In this document: piece by piece, positions 13,801 through 22,800 of the stretch
How the letters are laid out: each line of letters opens with the position of its first letter
How positions within the stretch are numbered: the first letter of the stretch is position 1
From: Eublepharis macularius
Taxonomy: Eukaryota > Chordata > Lepidosauria > Squamata > Eublepharidae
Direction: 5' to 3'
Length of the DNA stretch: 64,000 nucleotides
NCBI RefSeq assembly: GCF_028583425.1
Contig: NC_072797.1
Coordinates: 23,470,001-23,534,000, forward strand
Made by a program: the position numbers and the translations under genes
Notes under the pieces: generated by a model
What the model saw: only the letters and a program-made list of their open reading frames with translations
The model's database searches: none
What the model was told of the DNA's origin: nothing

Positions 13801-16800
13801 CACTGAGCTTGGCCCCAGAGCTAGACGGCAGCCCTGGAAACAGAGAGAGAGAATAGGAATAGAGCCCAACCCCAGCTGCAACACTCCCCCCCAGACCTGA
13901 GCCCTCAGCCGAGGTGCCCACCGAGCTTGGCCCCAGACCTAGGCGGCAGCCCTGGAACCAGAGGTGATAGCTCCCTATTCCCTAATTCCCTATCCGCTGA
14001 AGCCCAAAGCTAAAGCTCCCTCTCTCTCTCTTGCGCTTTCTCTCTCCCAAAGCGGCAAGCGAGAGCTCGCCCCTGTCCCACTCCACCCGCGAGTGGAAAG
14101 TGAAACTTTGTTGCGCAGCACATGGCTATTTATAAAGCCTGGGTCTGCTACGCAGGAGGGCTGTGTTTGGCTGTAAGAGCTGCCTCTCAGGCTTTGCAGG
14201 GATGAGATTCGAGTGCCCATGGCTACAGAAGAACACCCCCTTCCCCCGCCCTCCCCTCTCTTCTCCCAAATGGACGAGATGGGCGCGTGCTTTTCTGGCT
14301 GCTCCGTGGTTGGAAGGAAGCCCTGCTGATCAAGGAAAGCTGGGCTTCCATTCAGGTTTCCAGGGCGACAGAAGGAGGGCAAACAGCTCCGGCATTCCCC
14401 AGGCTCCGTTTCCATGGGGCTCCGTTCCCTCGGGAACAGATGGCTGGCGCCAGACTGTCTGCAGACTGCAATCCTGAAAGTAAACCGATCGATCCGATCG
14501 AGACCTGATAGAGCGCTCCACCTGACCGCTGAACAAGGAGCCGTGGACGGAACTGATCAGCCCGGTCCCGATGGCGCAAACGCCAAAATCGGGGCAATTT
14601 TCAGACCGTAATCCCGATCGTGCCCATGTCTACTTGTTAATACAAATCGGGATGGTTTGGTATAAAAATATAATCCATGGTAATATATTCATTTTAATGG
14701 TTGCAATCCTTCCCAGCAGTGAAAGATGTAATCCTTTCCATCTCTCTAAATCATTCTTGATCTCTTGAAGCAGTTTCACATAGTTATCTGTCATTAACGA
14801 ACTACATTTGGATGTTAAAAATATCCCTAAATATTTTACCTTCTTTTCTAATTGAAATCCTGTCATTCCTATAAGTTCAATTTTTTGGGCTGTTGTCATA
14901 TTTTTAATTATCATTTTTGTTTTCTGATAATTAATCTTCATTCCAGCCATCAAACCATATTCTTTGAGGTGGTGTCTATTGATTCCAGAAGCTCGTCTAG
15001 TATAAATAATAAATCATCCGCAAATGCTTGTACTTTATATTTATGACAAGGGCTGTGCACAGGTGGGGAGATTCCGTATTGCAAGCAGCGGCGGGGCCCT
15101 TTAAACAAGCCCCAAAGCATTTCCGAATGCTTCGGAAAGCTTTGCTTCCGCTTCGGGAATACTGAAGCTTGCCGAATCGGGTCAAACCCGAATAGCACAG
15201 CCCTATTTATGACCTTTAACAGCTGCTCCTTTAATTGCCACGTCACTCCTTACATTTTTCATCAATATTTCCAACATCAAAATAAATATTAGTGGTGAAA
15301 GAGGACACTCTGTCTCGTTCCTTTTTCAATATCTGTCACTTCAGTATAATCATCATCATCGCTTCAGTCGCTTTTATAAACTCCATTCCAAGTTCCATCT
15401 CCTTAATTTGTTCAATAAAGAATTGCCAATTAATGTCAAAAGCTTTTTCAGTGTCTAAAAATATCATAGCCATCTGCTTCTCAGAATGTGCTTCATAGTA
15501 TTCCAACAGGTTTAAGGAAATTCTAATGTTATTTCTCAGTTGTCTTTTAGGGAGAAATCCTGTCTGGTCTTGATGTATTATTGTATCAGATTTTTTTCAG
15601 TCTTGTAGCTAATATTGTAGCAAATATTTTATAGTCACAATTAAGCAAAGATATGGGTCGTTAATTTTAATTTCCTTCATATCTATTCCCTCTGTATGTA
15701 TTAATGATATTGTCGCCTTCATCCATGATTCAGGCAAGGATGTATCTTCCACTGCTATGGTAATCATATTTTTGAAAGGTAGAAGGATAACATCTTCTAA
15801 TGCTTTATAGTATTCTGCTGGGAGTCCATCTGGGCCCACAGGTTTCCCATTATTTTGTTTTTTGTATAGTCTCCACTATTTCCATTGCCATTATTGGGAC
15901 AGTCAACCACTTTTTCTCCTCAGATAGCTTCGGTAGGTCTTGTTTTTGCAAATATTGTTTTTGCTTTTCTACTGTTATTTCGACTTTGCCATGTAGTTTT
16001 CTATAGAAGGTTTCCACGATTTTCTTTAATTCTTCCTTTTGTGTCCTTTTTGCCTCATCATGTAGGCAGTGACTAAATCTTTTCTCTTTTTCCTTTTTGA
16101 GTTTATAGGCAAGCCATCTCCCTGATTTATTTGCATGTTCAAAATAATTTTGTTTAGCAAATTTAATATTCTGTGCAATTTCTTCCGTCAGTAACAGATT
16201 TATTTGATTCTGTAAAGCCTTAATTTTGCCTTTTAAGGTTGTATTTGAAGGATCTCTTTTTAGTTCTTTTTCATTCTTCTCCTGGCTTTCCATAATATCA
16301 TTGTAGTGTTGCTGCTTCTCTCGTTTTCGTTTAGCTGCGTACCTTATCGCCAATCCTCTGATATATGCTTTACTTGCGTCCCAAACAATATGCATATGAG
16401 TTTCAGGCTTTATATTTTGTTGAAAGTAATGTTTCATTTCTTCCTTTACATCTTGTAAAAAAAATTTGTTCTTCAATAGTTGAACATTCTATCTCGATCT
16501 AAATTTTTTTGGTACCTCTGCTATTTTCACCATTAAAGGATTATGGTCAGCGTATGTCCTGGGTAGTATATCAGCATCCTTGACTTCTTGCAAAAGAAGT
16601 GTTGCTGAGATCCAACACATGTCTATTCTGGACCAAGATTTATGAGAGTCCGAATAAAATTTATAATCTCTTCCTGATGGATTTTTTATTCTCCAAGCAT
16701 CAATCAGTTTATATTCTTCTGCCAATCTAAGAAAGGATCTTGGAAGTAGTCCTTTTGAATTCTTGCCTTTCTTTATTGTAGTCCTGTCTAGGTCTTGATC

Positions 16801-19800
16801 AAATGCCGCATTGAAGTCTCCTATTAAACATATCCATATAATCAAATCTTGCCAAAACCTCATTTAAACTCTGATAAAATTTATCTTGGTGGTCCTTTGA
16901 TGCATATATCATTGCTAGCAAAATCTTCTTTTCTTCAATAAAGATCTCTACCATTAGTGTTCTGCGCACAAGGTGCAGTCTTATCCCCCATGTTATTCAA
17001 CTTCTATATACAGCTTTAGAGATCTTGAAGGATGTTGTACTCCCCACTTTCGATAGAGTTTATCTGACCCTTGCAGGCTTAGTTAAGAGCCTTTGGCTTA
17101 TACTGGATTCAGCGCTACTACTAGAAAAGCAAGTTAAGGCAGCTGCAAAAATTGTTTTCTACAACCTCAGTCTAGCCTGAAAGATGGCTCCCTACTTCGA
17201 AATGGCTGATCTGGCTACCTGGAACCATGTCATGGTAACATTGCGACTTGGCTACTGTAATAGGTCTGCTCTCTAAGTTAACTCAGAGTCTCCAGCTGGT
17301 GCAGAAAGCTGCAGCTTGGTTATTATTGGAAGCTAGGAGAAGAATGGATTTTAATCCCATTTTGCAGTACCTTCACTGGCTAGCACATCGAAGATCTTCA
17401 TAGCCTTGGTCCAGCATATCTACAGGACCGCCTCTCTCCCTATGTTCCACCATGGTAGCTTCACTCATCTCAGCAGGGCCTTCTGTAGGTGGCACCCTAC
17501 ACATGGGCAAAATCAACAGCTGCTTGTACATGCACGTTCTCTGTGGTGGCTCCCACCTTATGGAATGGCCTACCTGAAGAGGTCAGGAAAGCTCCCATTC
17601 TCCTGACTTTCTGCAAATGATGCAAAACTGAATTATTCAAGAGGGCTTTTTACTCAGACAGGAAGGCTGTATTGTAAGGAACTGCCTTGATCTGGATAGC
17701 CCAGGTGAGCCTGATCTCATCAGATCTCAGAAGCTAAGCAGGGTTGGCCTTGGTTAGTAATTGGGTGGGAGGTTGCAGAGTCAGGTAATGGCAAACCACC
17801 TCTGTTAGTCTCTTGCCATGTAAACCCTGCCAGGGGTCGCCATAAGTCATGCTTTGACTTGAGGGCACTCTCCACCACCACTGTAAGGAACTGGTATCAA
17901 AGAGATGTATCAGTAAAGAGGTAGGGACCATAGACTTTACTGCTATGTAGTATCTTTTGCTTTAAGTATGATCCTACCGGGTAGTTCTATGCTGTTTAAT
18001 ATGTCAGTCTTAGATTTGCTTACACTCTGTTTCCGCAGTTCTTCAACTTTTTATTTGATTTCTGCTGGTTTTAAATCTTCACAAATTTGCATTTATAGAC
18101 CCTATTACACAATTTATTGAAATGTCCATGAAATTGACTGTACCAACACTGTGTAATCTGCCTTGAGTCTCAGCGAGAAAGCCAGACAGTAAATAAATAT
18201 AGTATATAAATACTGGCCTGTCTCAAAGAAAGGTGAGGTAGGCAGCAAATCAATCCACCCCTCACCCCAGAAACCTTTTTTATTCTGTCTGGTTCTGCTT
18301 AGTTTCCTTCCAGTATCTAGGCCCCTTTTCTGGTTTGGCCCGATGCATTTCTTTGTTTTGCTTGCATGTCTGGTTGGTGGCTGGAGGAATCAGAAACAGA
18401 AGGCCCCTTTTCTGCACATGTTGCACTGCTTAAAGTTCCAAGATCAAAAAGAGTCCAGTAGCACCTTTAAGACTAACCAATTTTATTTTAGCATAAGCTT
18501 TCGAGAATCAAGTTCTCTTCGTCAGATGCCTGATACAGAGACTGGTCAAACACAGAAGAGCAGAGGGAAGAGGCAATTGGGGGGGAGGGGGAGGGAGCAA
18601 TCAAAACATTCCTTTGCTAGTATATGTAAACATCTCCTTTTGGTGTGTGTATCAGTTGGCTTCAAAGGAGTTTGCCCTGTTAGTTTGTAGAAGCCAAACA
18701 GCTAGACCATCCAATTCCAATGCAGTATGGGCCTTCGATAACCACAGCTCTCCCTGCCAGATGCATCTGACAAAGAGATATGTGGTTCCCGAAAGCCCAC
18801 GCCAGGTACCACTGAGCTCCCCCAGACCCCACCTCTGTAAAGGAAATCTGTTACCTGTGGTAATGTGATAACCAATCATAGTCCCTATTCAATCCCAGCT
18901 TGACAGAGTCAAATTTGCATATGAATTCCAGTTCAGCAGCCTCCCGTTGGATTTTGTTTTTGAAAGGTTTCTGTTGAACTACAGTGACCTTTAAGTCTTT
19001 GATGGAATGTCCTGGTAGGTTGAAGTGTTCTCCCACTGGTTTCTGGACGTTTCCATTTCTAATGTCAGATTTGTGTCCATTTATTCTTTTGCGTAGAGGT
19101 TGGCTGGTTTGTCCAATGTACAGAGCAGAAGGACATTGTTGGCATTGTTCTACAAACTAACAGGGCAAACCCCTTTGAAGCCAACTGATACACACACCAA
19201 AAGGAGATGTTTACATATACTAGCAAAGGAATGTTTTGATTGCTCCCTCCCCCTCCCCCCCCTAATTGCCTCTTCCCTCTGCTCTTCTGTGTTTGACCAG
19301 TCTCTGTATCAGGCATCTGACGAAGAGAACTTGATTCTCGAAAGCTTATGCTAAAATAAAATTGGTTAGTCTTAAAGGTGCTACTGGACTCTTTTTGATT
19401 TTGCTACCACAGACTAACACGGCTAACTTCTCTGCATTTAAAGTTCCAAGGGTTGTGCATGTTCAGAATTTGGGTAGGCACCATATATTCAAGGAAGAAG
19501 ACTCTGCGTTCAGCCCTTTGTGCATAGAAATGAAGGTTACAGTGTACTTTTTTTTTTACTTTCACAGAAAACAGAGGTGAATATGCTCTTGTATATAGCA
19601 GACAATCTAGCTTGTTTTCCCTACCAAACCCAGGAGGAGCCACTTTTTATAATGCACCATATAGACATTACATTATCAGTTTCTGGTAGTAACCTTCTCC
19701 AGTCATTTAAAGAGGTAAGTGGGCTTACATTTTAATCTCTATTTCTTAGACAATAACCTCTCTTAGAGCCCAAGGTGTGTCTTCAATCATTCAGAATGCA

Positions 19801-22800
19801 TTAAATGTGTTGAAACTCATGGAGATCCAGTGTTTTGCAGGGTCAGCTTCCAATATAGAAGCGGCCCATTATGCCTTGGGAAGGTTTAATCTACCGAACC
19901 AGAAGGCAGGCAGAAGTCTACATCACACAATGTACTACAGCAAGTTTCATATTACATCTTGTTGTTATCCAGAACTGCCACAAATGTTGCAATGCAAATT
20001 TCAAAATTTAATAAAAAGAGCCAGGTTCTTATAAATTTGTCTTGAGTCCAACTTTTCCTTGATGATATATTGTTAAAAGTTGTAATAATTCTATGCCAAA
20101 CACAGCATAGCTAGTGTCTTTTATCTAGATTTGACCCAGTGATACCGCTGTTGCAATGATTAAATATCTAACTAAAATGGCATGATCTTGTACTACTTGC
20201 ACACTATTAGAATGTGGACAAAAATAAATTTGAGTAGGGGTGTGCACAGGAAAAAAAAATGGTTTGGTAATACCAAATTGGAAACAGTGGAATTTGGGGA
20301 ATACTGAATTTATTCTCCAGTTCAGTTTGGTAATACAGAGCAAATTCGGTACAATTTGGCCATTGTGTTCCCTGTGGAAAACTTAATTTGGAAAGTTCCA
20401 GTGACCTGGAAAATGTGTGGTCATTTTTGGAACAAATTTTATCAAATTTGCATGGGACTTACTTCTAACTGTCCTCTAATGACTCCCCCTCAAAGTTTCA
20501 TAAAGATTGGACCCTCTGGGGCCATTTTATGGCCCCCCAAAGAAGGTGTACCCAGCCACCTCCAATCTCCATTATTCTTTGTGGGGAAAACTATGGGGAC
20601 TGTCCAGGGAGCAGAGGGTGGCATTTGACAAGCAAAATCTATCAAATTTGCAGCAGACCTACTCCTAACTGGTCTCTAATGACTCATCCCCCCCCCCAAG
20701 GTCTCATGAAGATTGGACCATGGGGGTCATTTTATGCATCCCCCCCCCCCCGAGAAGGTGCCCATAGCCATCTCCAATCTCCATATGGGGAAAACCTACA
20801 ACTAGCCTATATTAAAAACATTATAATAATAATACAATACAACTCTCAGAATACCAAAAAAAAGTATGAGTTTTGACATGCATGCTAGGTGCGTTCCTGA
20901 ATTTTTACCTTTAAATTTTGTACAGTCTGGGATTTGACACTTCATGTTTTGAGAACAATTAAGTTAATGACTGGTCTTCAAATCACTTTTTAAAGGAGAG
21001 TGTGTGTGTGTGTGTATAATGGTGTTTGCCACTCTCTCTTTCAGTCTATGGTGAAATATAAAAAAGAGCGGAAGCTTTCATCTGATGAAGAGAGCGAGAG
21101 TGAAAGTAACAGCGAAAGTGACAGTGACAGCGAGGAGGAAATCCACAAACCCCGGAAGTCTCGAAAACGTGCAGATTCTGAGTCAGATTCTGATGAAGAG
21201 AATGATATAAACGCTGTCATGAAGTGTTTGCCAGACAATTCAGCCCCCCTGATTGAATTTGCAAATGTCTCCCAGGGTATATTGTTGCTTTTGATGTTAA
21301 AGCAGCATTTGAAAAACCTCTGTGGATTTTCTGATAGGTACGGCTAATCGAAGTTTTGTTTACTTTGTGTACAATCTCATCTGTCCTCCATATTCCTGAA
21401 ATTCTGGTGGGGACTGGATTCTTCAAGATCTTGAAGTAGTTCTTTGTAATGGTGAGATACAGCATAATTTAGTAAGCTTAAAATTGTATTTCAGTAATAC
21501 TAGCAGTTTGGGAATTGTATACTTTTTATCAACTGACGCAGGACAGTTTTCTTAACTTCTGTTGTTGTTTTCCCCCCATGTTAGTAAAATTCAGAAATAC
21601 TCCCCCTCTGAATCAGCAAAAGTGTATGATAAGGCGATAAACAGGAAAGCAGGAATTCACTTCCATCCGAAACAGACGTTGGACTTTCTTCGAAGTGATA
21701 TGGCTAATTCCAAGCTCACAGAAGAAGTGAAGAGGAGTATAGTTAAACAGTACTTAGATGTAAGTTGTGAGATGCAACAGAATTTGAACTTCCTTTGTAA
21801 ATATTTATTTTGACAAATGATAAGTTTTTTCATTATTTAGAAGGTGACGGATGAGGCTCACCAACTAACATGCTGAGATTGGCTTTGTTTTGGGGCAGGG
21901 AAGAACTTTGAACTTTCCTCCCACTGCAAATTGTTGGTCTTCAGTTTGCCTTGATGAGGCCATGATAAAATCAGGGAAATCAGATCAGGCTGTTTCATTT
22001 TGGTACCACTTCCATAAGAATCTATAGTAGTTAAACTGTGCCAAACCAGTTAAAAGACCGCAAGAGTCCTCTTTGATCAGGTCAAGGAGCCATCTAGTTT
22101 GGCGCTCCCAGATGTCCCACCAGCAGGGCACAGAGGCAACGACCCTTTCTCTTTTATTCCTACCCAGCAACTGATGTTCAGAGGTCTGCCTCTGGCGATG
22201 GGAGGTTCCATTTTAGGGTAGAATCTGAGAAAGCAGGGGTGGGTGCAGTTTCTGTGTAGGGGTGGTAAGATTTTTTTGATAAATGCCGGTAATTGATAAA
22301 GAGGCCCTAAAACCTTAAAAAGGGGAGCTGGTGGTTCTACTTTGGGACCATTATTTTTGTGGGAGAAACATTCTGTTGGCGGTATGACATTCTTCAAGTA
22401 TTTCAGCTTCTGCTATGCAGAATTTATGTTAAGCATTCTAGATTATGGATTTTTGGTTTCTTTGGAGGATCTTGCTTATTTCCCTCAACTATTTTGAGCT
22501 TAGCAGGAAGCAGCTAGAAAACTAAATCAAGTGAATCATTTATTTTTAATTACTATTTTTAGGGAGACGTTCTAATTCCTCTAAGCGAATGAGAAAAACA
22601 AAATCCACACTTTTTATGTGTGCTGTGCCCTGCTGTGTTTGCAAAAGAGGCTTGCAGGCCATGTTTCTCGGACCTTTTTCTGCTCTGTGACAAGTGGCAT
22701 CTAATTGTCAATATCCCTTCTTAGTTCAAGCTTCTCATGGAACACCTGGATCCTGACGAAGAAGAAGAAGATGGTGAAGTGTCAGCTAGCACAAATGCTC

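Larger units (their letters stand above)
12112..16966 (-). mobile_element. 5'-truncated L1 LINE inserted in the L2, itself hit by two hAT elements
   Basis: Minus-strand fragments of L1 ORF2 run from the endonuclease (GDFNAAFDQDLDRT, ADHNPL) through RT (GPDGLPAEYYKALE, VQAFADDLLFI) to the C terminus (TFYHMWWTCKEVHKFW, AARILLASYWIRS). Frameshifts break it into many pieces. The 3' A-rich end is at 12112. Imperfect 16-bp duplications, CACAGGGCACAGTCTT (12096-12111) and CACAAGGTGCAGTCTT (16967-16982), flank it within L2 sequence. The 5' end lies inside the endonuclease, so ORF1 is absent. Confidence 0.85.
18442..19437 (-). mobile_element. Penelope-like element fragment with GIY-YIG endonuclease and inverted arms
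   Basis: The minus strand encodes CPSALYIGQTSQPLRKRING then HKSDIRNG, VGEHFNLPGHSIKDLKV and FICKFDSVKLGLNRDYDW, the GIY-YIG endonuclease module of PLEs. The RT domain is missing. About 245-bp inverted arms (18443-18692 and 19153-19403) flank it. A perfect 12-bp duplication TTAAAGTTCCAA lies at 18430-18441 and 19438-19449. Long inverted arms fit the pLTR arrangement known in PLEs. Confidence 0.88.

Noticed and set aside
17685-17790. Possible 5S rRNA gene
   Set aside because: Only the promoter-bearing part matches, with many changes, inside a retroposed unit flanked by target duplications.
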